DNA of 64,000 nt from Paraburkholderia dinghuensis (lineage in GTDB: Bacteria > Pseudomonadota > Gammaproteobacteria > Burkholderiales > Burkholderiaceae): NCBI RefSeq assembly GCF_003837865.1, contig NZ_RQIS01000007.1, forward strand, positions 241,418 through 305,417, in the 5' to 3' direction. Position 1 is the first letter of the stretch. Every line of letters starts with the position of its first letter. The position numbers and the translations under genes were made by a program. This document shows positions 32,541 to 42,600 of the stretch, in pieces. The notes beneath the pieces are model-generated. The model saw nothing but the letters and a program-made list of their open reading frames with translations, made no database searches and was not told the origin of the DNA.

Positions 32541-33953
32541 ATGAATGAACTGGCAATCTTTGGCACACCGGATGCACGCACGCTGGCACTGCTGAAAAGC
32601 GACACCAGCGGCATCGGTGCGGCGCTCGGCGGGGGACTGGCGGGCGGCATCAACCGCATGTCGATCCGTGGCAAGCACTTCCGCTTCTTCAAGGGCGGCA
32701 CGGAAGTGGGCGTGCGTCGCGAACACTGGCTCGACGTGGTGATCATCGCCGCGCACCCGGAGGTAGGCCGCATCTGGTACAGGACCGGCTACAGCAAGGA
32801 AACGGAAGGGCAGCGTCCGACTTGCTGGTCGCGCGATGGCGTCGCCCCCGATGCGCCCATGGAGCAGATTCCGCAGGTGCAGACGAACCAGGGCTGGCGC
32901 ACGGTCAACTCCTGCGCCGAATGCCCGAACAACATCAAGGGTTCGGGGCCGCAGGGCGTGGGGCGCGCGTGTGCGTTCAAGAAGCGTATCGTGGTGGTGT
33001 CGCCCGATGACATCGAGGGCGATGCCTGGGCGTTCGACATCAACGCGATGAGCCTGTTCGGCGACCCGGACCCGGCGAACAATGCGCGCTCGCTGAAAGA
33101 CTACGTGACGTTCCTGGCGACACCCCGGTCTGGTTTTGAGAAGGGCATTCCGCCACACGCGATCATCACGCGCCTGACCTTCGATGACCGCGAGGCCGTG
33201 CCGGTGGTGCGCTTTGGCGTCGCGCTGAACACCGAACAGCGCGCGTCATTCCTGAGTCCTGCGCAGATTTCGGCGGCGGCGCTGCGTTCGCGCGACGCGG
33301 ACGTGCTGCATCTGCTGAACGTCGATGCGCAGGAGTACGCGGCTGCGGTGCCGGTGGAGCCTGCCGCGGATGACGACCTGCACGGCGAACCGCAGCCGGT
33401 GCAGCAGGAAACGCAGCAGGAAACGCGGTTCGAGCCACCACCGCAGGAGCCGCTGGGACTGGATCACCCGGACGTGCCCGATGCGCTGCGCGAGTGGGCG
33501 AAGCATCCGATGGTGACGGAAGCGATGGTGCTGGACGAGCTGCGCGCGAACTATCCGCACACGCTCGACGTGCCGAAACCCAAGGCCCCGCCGCCGCCGC
33601 CGCCGAAGCCTGTTGCACCGCCCCCGCCGCCGTCTGCCGCAGCGGGTGCAGCAGCAGGCACGGCGCGGCGCGCACGGCGCACGCCGAAGGATGCCGCCAA
33701 CGATGCCATGGGTGGTGCGCCGGTCGCGCCGCAGACGGCACAGACCACGCGGCCACGCGGGCGGCCACGTTCGGGCGGCTTCGTCGCACCTGCCGAACCG
33801 GTGAACACAGCCCGTGGTTTCACGGGCATGAACGGTGACGCACAGAACGACGATGAAGGCGGCGTGCAGGATGAGCCAGGCGCGGAGTCGGGCCTGGGGG
33901 ATGCGTTCCTGCAGGGCAAGATCGAGTCCCTTCTGAACGGCACCGACGACTGA
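32541..33953 (+). CDS. Probable ssDNA-binding or replication protein with Cys cluster
   Basis: A 470-residue protein. The N-terminal half looks like a folded domain (about residues 30-240) with a Cys set: PTCWSRDG, NSCAECPNNI and RACAFKKR, a pattern that recurs in phage proteins of unknown or DNA-binding function. The C-terminal half is disordered, Pro/Ala/Gln-rich, with a PPPPPPKPVAPPPPP tract near residue 355, and ends acidic (GDAFLQGKIESLLNGTDD), as single-stranded DNA-binding proteins often do. It sits directly before the primase/helicase. The function as a DNA-binding protein is inferred. Confidence 0.65.
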   Translation: MNELAIFGTPDARTLALLKSDTSGIGAALGGGLAGGINRMSIRGKHFRFFKGGTEVGVRREHWLDVVIIAAHPEVGRIWYRTGYSKETEGQRPTCWSRDGVAPDAPMEQIPQVQTNQGWRTVNSCAECPNNIKGSGPQGVGRACAFKKRIVVVSPDDIEGDAWAFDINAMSLFGDPDPANNARSLKDYVTFLATPRSGFEKGIPPHAIITRLTFDDREAVPVVRFGVALNTEQRASFLSPAQISAAALRSRDADVLHLLNVDAQEYAAAVPVEPAADDDLHGEPQPVQQETQQETRFEPPPQEPLGLDHPDVPDALREWAKHPMVTEAMVLDELRANYPHTLDVPKPKAPPPPPPKPVAPPPPPSAAAGAAAGTARRARRTPKDAANDAMGGAPVAPQTAQTTRPRGRPRSGGFVAPAEPVNTARGFTGMNGDAQNDDEGGVQDEPGAESGLGDAFLQGKIESLLNGTDD

Positions 33954-33975
33954 GGGGACGTGGCCGGACACAGCC

Positions 33976-36900
33976 ATGAACCGCAATGATATGGGCGGCT
34001 TCCTGCGACGCGTGCTGCCGCGTCGCGGGTGGCTGTGTGCCGCCCGACCCATACGGCGGACACAGTACAGCTACTGGCGCAACACGCCCCACGCGGACGT
34101 GGATGCGCTGGCAGCAAACCTTGCCGCCATCGACGCAGCCGGGGGCGACGCCTACATGGCGCTCGCGGGTTTTCGCGATGCTGAACGTGCGCACGAAAAT
34201 CCCGCGAAAGCCGCACGCGGCGTGAAGCGCTTTTATCGCACCCAGGACAACGTGGACACGGTACGCTCGCTGTGGCTCGACATCGACGTGAAACCGGAGC
34301 GGGACGATGCCTATGCCACGGCAGATGAAGCCACCAGAGCGATCACGCGTTTTATCCACGACGCGAACCTGCCATGGCCGCTCGTCGTCGCGAGCGGCCA
34401 CGGCTACCACCTCTACTGGCCGTTTTCCGAGGACCTGCGTGTATCGACTTGGCGCAGCGTTGCGACGCTGCTGAAAGTGATCACCCAGGGGCTGGGACTC
34501 AAGGCCGATCACGCCTGCACCACCGATGCCGCGCGTATCCTGCGGCCTGTAGGCACCCTGAACCGCAAGGACCCGTTAAGGCCGCGACCGGTGGAGCTGG
34601 TGCGCGTGAACGATGCCTATACCAGTGTCGAGCTGGTGGAGCGGCTGGTAGCGGCAGCAAAACCATTCCGCACGCAACTGATGTCGCTTGTGCAGGCCCG
34701 CACAAGTGACTTGACGCCTGCCAGCGGCAGGATCAATGGCAACGCCGCTCACACGGAGGGGCTACTGGCCGCGCTCGATGCGTCGTTGCCGAAGTCCGCC
34801 GAACCGGTCATCCTCGGATGCCGCCAGGTCCGCGAAGCCGCGTTTGCACGCGAGGACGTGTGGCGCGGCATGCTGTCGGTGGTGCGGTTGTGTGTACAGG
34901 GCGAGCGCTGGTGCCATGCACTGTCGGCGCGCGACACCACGCGTTACCGGCGCGAGGACACCGATGCGAAGCTCGCCACGCTCGCGCACCAGCAGGGCGC
35001 GGGCGGCATGCCGATGACCTGCGCCACCTTCAACGACCGGCGACCCGGCGTGTGCGATACCTGCCCGCATCACGGGCTGATCCGCTCTCCCATCGTGCTG
35101 GGTCTTGACCGGTTACTGCCTGCGGATTGCGGCGAAAGACCGGAACACCTGGTCAGGGGGGACGGCCAGCTTCACGCGGGACTCGTGATGCCGCACACCG
35201 TCGTGCCTGCGATGGCACCGGTCATGACGCTGCGTGATCCGCGTTTTGAACTGGTACTGCCCGATGAAATGGACGAACGACGGCCCATGGGTGTCTGGTT
35301 CCTCGAACGCGTGAAAGACGGGAATGGCAACGAACAGACGCAGCGCGTGCGGATGATGCACCAGCCCGTTCACGTCACCGAAGCTGTGCAGGGCCACGAT
35401 GACGAAGGACGCGAAACTTTCCGCTACTGGGTGCGGGCCTGGGATTCGCCACGCCACTTCTGGTATGCCTTTGACCTGTCGGGGTCGTTGCTGAGCCGCC
35501 CGGTTGATCTGGTCGGAGAACTGTATACCCGTGGCGTCACCCTTGCGCCCGGACAGGAACATCACACGGTCGAGTATATGAGAGCCTATGTCCGCCAGAT
35601 TCGCCGCAGGAACCATCCGGTGCCACAGTACGCGCATGAAGGGTGGGTGAGTGCGGACACGTTCACGACGGGAACAAACATGTATACCGCAGTCACGCCC
35701 GCTGGTGATACCCCGGCGCGTGTCGAGATTACACCCGTGCGCCTCACGCGCACAGCGGCGGGCGTAGCGCGCTGGCTCACCACGGCAGGATTGCTGGAAA
35801 ACTGGAAACGTGCCGCCAACCTCTACGCGAAGCCGGGGCAGGAAGCGATGGCGTTCGCGCTCTTTACGGCGTTCGGTGCACCGCTGCTGCACTTCACCGA
35901 CTGTGCGGGGTTGCTGGTGCACCTGTGTGGCGAGTCGGGCACAGGCAAAACCTCGGTCATGTGTATTGCGGCAGCCATATGGGGGCAACCCGGCGCTCTG
36001 GTGGCGCATGCGCCGCTCACGCCTTACGGCAATACACGCAATGCATTGATGGCAACACTGGGGGTACTGCGCAACATTCCGCTGATGTTCGATGAAGTCG
36101 CCATGACGAAGCCCGAGGAAGTGTTTCCGTTGTTGCTGGCACTCGCGAGCGGCAAGGAACGCGACCGCATGACCTCGGCGCTCGACCTCTCGCAGGGGCG
36201 TTTCTGGCAGTCGGTCTATCTGTCGGCAGGCAACCGGTCACTTCGCGACATGCTCACCGGCACGAACGACGCAGAACACGCGGCGGTGCTCAACCGGTTG
36301 CTGGAAATCCATCTGCCGCCGATCAATCCTGCCGACCAGAGCTGGATAGCCGAGCAGCCTGTCGTGAGTCTGGCAGCAGACAATTATGGTCACGCGGGGC
36401 AGGTTTACGTGCAATGGATGGTTGCCAACGCCTCAAAGCTCGCCGGACTGATCCGCGAACGGTTGCAGGTGCTAATGCGTCATGCGCAGGCAAACCGCGA
36501 TGAGCGCATGTGGTTCACGGCACTGGCGGCCATCCTGACCGGCGCGGAACTGGCACGTGCGGCGGGCCTGCACGACATCGACGTTGCACGCGTCGAGCGC
36601 TGGGTCATCGACATGCTGCTGCCCGCGCAGCGGCAGGAAGTGAAGGAAAGCCGCAGCGGCAGGGGCGCGTGGCTGGCCGAATTTCTGAACGAGAACATCG
36701 GCAGCACCGTGATCGTCATGCAATCCCATGAGCCTCGCGACCCGGCGCTTGCCGCTGACTACGTGGTGCGCGACATCGCGCCAGGCGGGACACTGAAGGT
36801 GCGCTTTGAGCAGAAAAGCCGTCGTGCCTATATTTCACGCAAGGCTTTCCGTAACTGGTGCCAGCGGCGGCACATCGACTACCAGGACACGCTGGCCGAC

Positions 36901-37062
36901 ATGCGGCGCAACGGCCAGCTCCTGAAGGCCCGCTGCCGCTCGGCGCTGGGGCGAGGACTCGCGAAATATGGCAGCGCGGAACTGCGCACCGACTGCCTGT
37001 GCGTGCAGATCACCGACGACATGCTGGGAGCAGGCGATGACGACGATAGCAGCACGGAATGA
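33976..37062 (+). CDS. Primase/helicase: archaeo-eukaryotic primase plus DUF927 ATPase
   Basis: A 1028-residue replication protein. Residues about 30-260 are an AEP-type primase: LWLDIDVKPERDD near 100 has the metal-binding Asp pair, and VVASGHGYHLYWPF near 140 has the conserved His. Residues about 410-900 are a DUF927-type helicase with Walker A GESGTGKTSVM near 655 and Walker B IPLMFDEVAM near 705. The middle has a CDTCPHHG Cys segment. It would prime and unwind DNA in one chain, with the family A polymerase nearby. The palindrome copy 3 lies inside the gene. The last 26 bases overlap the Ntn hydrolase gene. Confidence 0.88.
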   Translation: MNRNDMGGFLRRVLPRRGWLCAARPIRRTQYSYWRNTPHADVDALAANLAAIDAAGGDAYMALAGFRDAERAHENPAKAARGVKRFYRTQDNVDTVRSLWLDIDVKPERDDAYATADEATRAITRFIHDANLPWPLVVASGHGYHLYWPFSEDLRVSTWRSVATLLKVITQGLGLKADHACTTDAARILRPVGTLNRKDPLRPRPVELVRVNDAYTSVELVERLVAAAKPFRTQLMSLVQARTSDLTPASGRINGNAAHTEGLLAALDASLPKSAEPVILGCRQVREAAFAREDVWRGMLSVVRLCVQGERWCHALSARDTTRYRREDTDAKLATLAHQQGAGGMPMTCATFNDRRPGVCDTCPHHGLIRSPIVLGLDRLLPADCGERPEHLVRGDGQLHAGLVMPHTVVPAMAPVMTLRDPRFELVLPDEMDERRPMGVWFLERVKDGNGNEQTQRVRMMHQPVHVTEAVQGHDDEGRETFRYWVRAWDSPRHFWYAFDLSGSLLSRPVDLVGELYTRGVTLAPGQEHHTVEYMRAYVRQIRRRNHPVPQYAHEGWVSADTFTTGTNMYTAVTPAGDTPARVEITPVRLTRTAAGVARWLTTAGLLENWKRAANLYAKPGQEAMAFALFTAFGAPLLHFTDCAGLLVHLCGESGTGKTSVMCIAAAIWGQPGALVAHAPLTPYGNTRNALMATLGVLRNIPLMFDEVAMTKPEEVFPLLLALASGKERDRMTSALDLSQGRFWQSVYLSAGNRSLRDMLTGTNDAEHAAVLNRLLEIHLPPINPADQSWIAEQPVVSLAADNYGHAGQVYVQWMVANASKLAGLIRERLQVLMRHAQANRDERMWFTALAAILTGAELARAAGLHDIDVARVERWVIDMLLPAQRQEVKESRSGRGAWLAEFLNENIGSTVIVMQSHEPRDPALAADYVVRDIAPGGTLKVRFEQKSRRAYISRKAFRNWCQRRHIDYQDTLADMRRNGQLLKARCRSALGRGLAKYGSAELRTDCLCVQITDDMLGAGDDDDSSTE
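34703..34713. repeat. Palindrome CAAGTGACTTG, copy 3
   Basis: Exact copy inside the primase/helicase gene. The reading frame here gives Thr-Ser-Asp-Leu, unlike the Lys-Ser-Leu seen for most leftward-gene copies, so a shared protein sequence cannot explain the repeat. Confidence 0.8.
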
Positions 37063-37573
37063 CGATGGTGCGATCACCATGGCGGCAGATTCGCGCCTCT
37101 CGGGCAGCGACTTCGCCTATGCCGATCCGGTGCACAAGATACTGCACGGTGACGGGTGGCTGCTGGGCCTGTCAGGGCCGCTCGCCGTAGTCCAGCACGT
37201 GGAGCGCTGTGCCAAGGTCGAGGCGGCACGCTATCCACTTTCCGGCTCGAACCACACGCTGATGGACACGCTGCGCGCGCTGCACATGATGCTCAGGGAA
37301 GCGGCGCTCATCCGCCCCGAGTTTGAGGCGACGCAGACAGAAGAAAGTCACTTTAACGCGCTGGTGGCAAACCGCACGGGTCTCTATACGATCATCGAGG
37401 ACAGGTCAGTCATCGGCCCGCAGAAGTTCTGGGCCATCGGCAGCGGCTGGCGCTTCGCGGTGGGGGCGCTGGCCTCGGGAGCCACCGCACAGCGCGCGGT
37501 GTGGGTGGCGGGGCAGCTCGACCACGCCACCGACCTGCACGTGCAGACTGCCTCGCTGCACGCGATCCGCTGA
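37037..37573 (+). CDS. Proteasome/HslV-type Ntn hydrolase, phage-encoded
   Basis: A 178-residue protein starting MTTIAARNDDGAITMAADSR. After removal of Met the chain starts with Thr1, and Asp17 (in AADSR) and Lys33 (in PVHKIL) fall exactly at the numbers used for proteasome beta subunits and HslV. A GLSGPLAVVQHV strand follows like the conserved AGxxxD region, and AIGSG near 134 fits the Ser-rich loop (Ser129 area). The length is like HslV. It is likely a Thr-protease; no HslU-type unfoldase gene is next to it. The start has GGAG upstream and overlaps the primase/helicase end by 26 bases. It is the last gene of the rightward module. Confidence 0.8.
   Translation: MTTIAARNDDGAITMAADSRLSGSDFAYADPVHKILHGDGWLLGLSGPLAVVQHVERCAKVEAARYPLSGSNHTLMDTLRALHMMLREAALIRPEFEATQTEESHFNALVANRTGLYTIIEDRSVIGPQKFWAIGSGWRFAVGALASGATAQRAVWVAGQLDHATDLHVQTASLHAIR
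37344..37354. repeat. Palindrome variant AAAGTCACTTT, copy 4
   Basis: A perfectly symmetric variant with A/T instead of C/G at the outer positions, inside the Ntn hydrolase gene. The core AAGT-S-ACTT is kept. Confidence 0.5.
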
Positions 37574-37577
37574 AGGC

Positions 37578-38231
37578 TTACGCGATCTTTGCGTAGGTCA
37601 GATAGCCCTGGAGCTTCAGCGGATTGCTGCCCGACTGGCCGTTGATTTTCGTGAAGCCGAGCCACGTAGACGTGCCTGCCGTCCACGAAGCAATCGAGCC
37701 AGCAAGCGCTACCGTGCCGAGGACCGCGCCACCTGCCACGCTGACCGAGGTTTCGGACAGGTCGGGATAGCGCTGTACCGCGTACTGGTAGATTCCGGGC
37801 CACGCATACTGCTGGCCGGTTGCAAGCACGATCTGGCCGGGAATCGTGTAGGTGTCGGCGGCTGGGGCGACGACCTTGCTGCAGCCCACCACGAGGTAGG
37901 TGCCCGCGAGTCCCAGCGCGAGCGTGCCGTCGCTGTTCACCGAGTAGAGAAAGCCGTTGCGGGCGGTCACGCCGATGCTGAAACTCAGCTCGTAATAGGT
38001 GCCCTGGTCGATGCCATAGCCATTGCCCGCCTGCTGGCTGTGGCCGAGTTCGATGGTCAGCGTCGGGATGGTGGGCGTCACGGGCGGCACGAACAGCCCG
38101 CCGTCCGAACCCGCTACGAGCACGTTGCCCGTGTCGGTCGAAACCTGGATGCTGCTGCCCGCCAGCCTGTCACCGGAGGCGAGCGGCACGTGCTGGTTGG
38201 TGCCGAGAATGATGGGAGTCTGCGTGGTCAT
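37578..38231 (-). CDS. Hypothetical virion-associated protein
   Basis: A 217-residue beta-rich protein starting MTTQTPIILGTNQHVPLASG. Contains TGNVLVAGSDGGLFVPPV near residue 40, a common phage tail or fibre style segment, and a C-terminal region similar to small head or fibre decorations (GTVALAGSIASWTAGTSTW). It is the last gene of the leftward module, converging with the Ntn hydrolase with four bases between stops. A fibre or decoration role is inferred. Confidence 0.6.
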   Translation of the reverse strand: MTTQTPIILGTNQHVPLASGDRLAGSSIQVSTDTGNVLVAGSDGGLFVPPVTPTIPTLTIELGHSQQAGNGYGIDQGTYYELSFSIGVTARNGFLYSVNSDGTLALGLAGTYLVVGCSKVVAPAADTYTIPGQIVLATGQQYAWPGIYQYAVQRYPDLSETSVSVAGGAVLGTVALAGSIASWTAGTSTWLGFTKINGQSGSNPLKLQGYLTYAKIA

Positions 38232-38234
38232 GGA

Positions 38235-38582
38235 TTACCTCACACCGTTGTGCTCCAGGCTGAAGTGGTTGCCGTCCGGCGACCGGAATCGTCCACCCCA
38301 TGAACCGCCCAGCGATTCCCAATACTCGCCTGGTCCCCGGTACTGTTCGCTTTTCGTCAGATACACGCCGTCCTTGAACAGGTTCAGGTCAACGGCGAGG
38401 CGCGACGTATGCAGGCTGTTCGCCACGCCCTTGCCCTGTTTCGCATACAGTGCGGCGGTCTCGGGTGGACGGTACGCTTCAGCAAACGATGCTTCGTAGC
38501 CATTCGCGTAAATCCACTCGATCAGTTTCGCGACCATCAGCGTGAACTTGCGCTGCTTCTGGCCCAGCGTGAGCGTTGCCAT
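38235..38582 (-). CDS. M15-type peptidase endolysin
   Basis: A 115-residue zinc peptidase of the M15 family (L-alanyl-D-glutamate or D-Ala type), which cuts the peptidoglycan stem peptide for host lysis. The metal motif is complete: SLHTSRLAVDLNLFKDG has His58 and Asp65, and DGNHFSLEH gives the third His (about 106). The length suits a compact endolysin without a cell-wall-binding domain. A GGGGA site before the ATG at 38582 supports the start. The holin-like genes are at the opposite end of the module on the other strand. Confidence 0.88.
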   Translation of the reverse strand: MATLTLGQKQRKFTLMVAKLIEWIYANGYEASFAEAYRPPETAALYAKQGKGVANSLHTSRLAVDLNLFKDGVYLTKSEQYRGPGEYWESLGGSWGGRFRSPDGNHFSLEHNGVR

Positions 38583-38585
38583 GGC

Positions 38586-39206
38586 CTATCCCCCTACCTC
38601 AAGCGTGACGGCCTGCGAGGCGAGCGCGCCGTTACAGTTGGTTGCCGCAACCGACAGCAGGTAGCTGGCTGCGACAGCCGGTGTCCCGGCGAGCGTCACG
38701 AAATTGGCTCCTGCCGTGACACTCATCCAGGCGGGCAGACCCTCGACCACGAGCGCCATCGGCAGCGCGCCGCTGAATACCACCATGCCCTGCCACGCCA
38801 CCCCCACGCTCGCGGGCGGCAGCATCATGCCGGCAGCAGCCACCGCCTCGCACGGGCAGGCCCCCGCGCAGCAGTCGTAGTGGCAGATCAGGTCCTTCAC
38901 GCCCGCATACGTCACGCGCCCGTCCACGCAGGCCCCCTTCGGGAAGCTGCGCGGATTCGGCGCGGCGGGCGCGGCATCCTGGTCACGCTCCAGGACCAGC
39001 GTGCTCCCATAACCGGATACCTGCAGCACCTCGGAACCGCTGCCGTCCCACGCATACAGGTAGGCGTAGGGGGCCTCGTTGGCGTCGCTGGCCGCAAGAC
39101 GCGCGAGCAGCTCGGCCTGCGCGGCGGGGTTCAGCGCGAGCGCGGCGTCGGTGGCCGCAAGCGGTGCGGCCAGCGTCGCAAAGAATCCCGTTACTGAAAC
39201 CTGCAT
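38586..39206 (-). CDS. Virion protein with Cys cluster and Ig-like domain
   Basis: A 206-residue protein. The N-terminal third is Ala-rich and helical; the middle has CHYDCCAGACPCEA, a dense Cys cluster; and the C-terminal third resembles a putative Ig (He_PIG) domain with GLPAWMSVTAGANFVTLAGT. It is likely a fibre or decoration protein. The ATG at 39206 overlaps the previous gene by 16 bases and has GGAG upstream. Confidence 0.6.
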   Translation of the reverse strand: MQVSVTGFFATLAAPLAATDAALALNPAAQAELLARLAASDANEAPYAYLYAWDGSGSEVLQVSGYGSTLVLERDQDAAPAAPNPRSFPKGACVDGRVTYAGVKDLICHYDCCAGACPCEAVAAAGMMLPPASVGVAWQGMVVFSGALPMALVVEGLPAWMSVTAGANFVTLAGTPAVAASYLLSVAATNCNGALASQAVTLEVGG

Positions 39207-39661
39207 GATGGACACTCCGTACAGCACTCCTGAGCTTCGACCATCGCCACCTGTTCAACGAGCGGGGGTGGCGCTTCGAGCGCGAGACCGAAGGCCAGCA
39301 GCTCACGCTCGCCGTGGAGGATCACTGCCTTGTAACGCCCCTCGGGCTGGGTGTAAAGGAGGCGGTCGAAGTAAAAGCACACACGTCCCTGGCTGTCCGT
39401 GTCGAACACCGGATACTCGATCACGGGAGACGCACACGGGGGCGGTCCTGCGTCGACCGCCCCGTCACAGGGCACATGGCAGCAGCCATTCCACACCTGG
39501 CGGATCGGCAGCGGCGGGCGAGGGCAGTGGATGCGCTCGATGCGCAGCACCAGACCCGAGGCGCACGCGGGTGCCCCTTCGCAGACGGGACTGCGCAGCG
39601 CGAAGCAGGCTTTGAGCGTGCGGTACGGCACCACCGGCACGATGAGCTTCTGGACGAGCAT
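39191..39661 (-). CDS. Hypothetical virion protein with C-terminal Cys cluster
   Basis: A 156-residue protein. It starts MLVQKLIVPVVPYRTLK and has a basic middle with Cys pairs (HVPCDGAVDAGPPPC), a Tyr/Arg-rich strand (CFYFDRLLYTQPEGRY) and a C-terminus ending in ECCTECPSCRFQ. No family is known to me. GAGGT seven bases before the ATG at 39661 fits. Its cysteine-rich tail is like other proteins in this module. Confidence 0.6.
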   Translation of the reverse strand: MLVQKLIVPVVPYRTLKACFALRSPVCEGAPACASGLVLRIERIHCPRPPLPIRQVWNGCCHVPCDGAVDAGPPPCASPVIEYPVFDTDSQGRVCFYFDRLLYTQPEGRYKAVILHGERELLAFGLALEAPPPLVEQVAMVEAQECCTECPSCRFQ

Positions 39662-39671
39662 CGCTGTTACC

Positions 39672-42600
39672 TCACTGCACTTCGCGCAGGTAGTCGCGCA
39701 TGATGGCTTCGCGCTGTGCCTGGATCGCTTCGAGCTGCGGGCGGATCACGTCGGTGTCGCCGTTCGCATCCCGGTACGCCTGGTTCGCTTCCTTCGAGAG
39801 CGTGCGCAGCGCATTGGTGGCGCGCGTGGTCGCGTCGTCGCGCACGGGGTTGGCGTCGGCATCCCCCGCCTTCGCGGCGCGCTGCTGCGCCTGCGCACGG
39901 TTCAGCGTGTCGTAGAACACGCTCTGCAATTCACCGGGATCGCTCTTGAGCACGCGCGAGAGGCCGAACGCATCCGCGAGGCCCAGCTCGTCGCGCGTGC
40001 TCCCAGGCCTGCCTTTCGCGCCCGGTTCGCGAAAGAGGGATGCCAGACCGGTGAGCGGCCCTATCATGTAGCCGTTGACCAGTGTTTTCCATTCTTCAGG
40101 CGCGAGGTCAAGGCCCGTGACTTCGCGGACATTGTTCGCCAGCCGCTTGTACGATTCCTCGGTATTCATCTGCCCCTGCATCGAACGGTATTGATCGGGC
40201 GAGAGGTCGCGCGTGATGGGCGAGCCGAACGTCGAGGTATTCATCGCCACCTGTGCAGCAGGACGCAGCAGACCCGGTGTAGCCGACAGGAATGTGTCCT
40301 TCAGCAGGTTGCCGCTGCTGCCTTCGGGCAGCGCGAGCGGCGTGGTTTCCTTGAGCACGGAATTCGCCGCGCCGAACACCACGTCGCTCATGTCGGCCTT
40401 GCCTGCCGCACCGCGCGAGGCGAGCACCGCCAGCTCCCAGGCGACTTTCGGAATGCCGTAGCCAACCGGCACCGAAATGAAATGGTCGCCCACCTTGACG
40501 GGGATGCCGTTCGCAACCGTGCTCATCGGCAGGTTGTCGATTTCGTTGCCCATGTCGGGGTCGTCGTTGCCCGTGCCGCGCGCCATCGCATACATCATCA
40601 TCGCGCCGACAAAGGCGGTGGCGAACACGGCCTGACCCCGGCGCGTGGAGAGCGAGCGCACGAAGTTGGCTCCGCCCTTGAGCGTGGAATTGGTGAACGG
40701 AAAGAACGCACGTGCCCAGCCGGTTCTGGTGCCGTGCTGGTTCAGGTCAAAGAGGTCGAGCGTGCGGAACAGCGCCTCCTGCTTCGGCACGCTCTGGTCG
40801 CGCAGCGCCGAATAGATCGACAGCGCCGAGCCGGTGTCGAAAAACTCGTTGTATTTGTTGACATAGTTCAGTGCCGCATCGCGTGCCGTGAACGCGCCTT
40901 CCCGGAAACTTTCCGCCTTGAACACGTCTTTCGCACGCGCCGCCTCGCGCATGATCGAATCGCGCGAGGCGGCGTATTCACTGGTGTAGGTGGTAAGCGC
41001 GCCACCCTCGTGCAGTTCCTTCAGGTACTGGCCGAATTTCGACATGTCCGCGAATTTGCCGGGACCTGCGCGCAGCATGTTCAGTATCGCGCCGTTCATC
41101 TGCGGACTGACCTGGGAACGCGCTACATCGGAGAGAAACCGTGTGCGGTTGATAGCGTTGCCGTCCACCGTCAGGATATTGCGCGACACGGCGTTCAGAC
41201 TACGCTCCAGCACGTCGCGCGCACGCATGAGCGGCGCGAACATGGGGGTGAAGCGCGTGAGCAACTGGAAATAGCCGCGCGTACCTGCGCCGAGCTTCTG
41301 CAGCACGGCACTGTGCGTGTCGTCCATCCCGGCGCGCAGCGCCTCGCCCACGTGTTCATCGTCCCAGTAAATCTTCCTGCGGTTACCGTTTTCATCACGG
41401 TAGCGGATCACCGAAGTTGCCATACCCGGCCGACCTACGCTCTGGCTGTCCGGCACGATGTGCGCGCCAGCGGGCTTTTCTTCCTCGATGGATTTCGCCA
41501 GCGCATCGACAAACGGCTGCTTGGCGATGGCGCGCGAGAGTTCGGAGGCACGCGCATGAAAGGCGGTGAGCGCATCGTCCGCGAGCGAGGCGCGACCCTC
41601 GCGCGAGCGGATGATGTCGTGATTCATTGCGGATGCACCGAACACGTCACGCTCGCCGGTCGTGTCGATGCCGGGGTCGCCCGTGAGCGGCACATAATCC
41701 TTATTCAGTGCGCTGTCTTCAAGTGACTTGTCGTACACGCCCGCGTCGATCCCGGCGCGGCGCAGCTCGCCATGCACTTTCACGTGTTCGGCAGCAAGCC
41801 GCTGCAGGTCAGCCTTGCCGTAGCGCGCTTCGAGCGCGGCCATGCCTTCACGGGCCTGCGCACGCGTGATGCCACCCGGCAGCAGGCGGCTTTGCTCGCC
41901 GGATTCCGTCAGACCGCCATGCGCCTGCGCGTGGTCGAATTCCGAAAGCGCATCGCGTGCCGCGTCGCGCGTGCGCATCATGTCGGGCGTGGCAACCTCG
42001 CCGCGCTTCACCACCTCGTCAATTTTCCCCTGCGCGTTCTGCAGGGCATCATGCAGGCCCGCACGGGCTACGTCGGTGGCGCTGCCCGCGATGTGCGACC
42101 AGGTGGGGTAATACGAAATCTCGCGGGCGATCTGCGCGGGGTCGCGCCCGCTATCGGCATGCCTGCCTGCAATCTCGCTGGTAAGGTCCATCAGGCGGCT
42201 ACCCTGGTCGTGCAGCAGGTCGTGGTATTCGGCGCGTGCGCGGCCTTTCATGAGCCGCCACTCGCGGTAGGCCGGAATGGAGTCGTATTCGCCGCCGTCG
42301 CGTTTGAGGTTTTGCCGCGCCCACGACAGGAACGGCGTGTCGCTGAAATTCAGCGACTCGCGCAGGTTGCGCCAGAGCTTGTAGGAGAGCGTGTCGTTGT
42401 CGGGCGGCTTCGCGTCGCGGACCGGCTCGCCGCGCAGCATGCGCATGGCTTCCTCGTGGGTGCGCGGAATCGGGTTCTCGTCGCGCGAGAGCATCGACGC
42501 CAGTTTCGCGGCGCGGCTCGCGAGGCGCGAAGGCTGCGGAGCCTGCGACGCCGCAGGTTCCGGTGCACGCGCCGATTCACGCGCGGCGCGGTTGACATCG

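Noticed and set aside
39399..41726. 775-codon rightward frame inside the giant gene
   Set aside because: Antisense shadow; composition is His/Arg/Glu-heavy and lacks any domain, whereas the leftward frame has clear domains and gene-order support.
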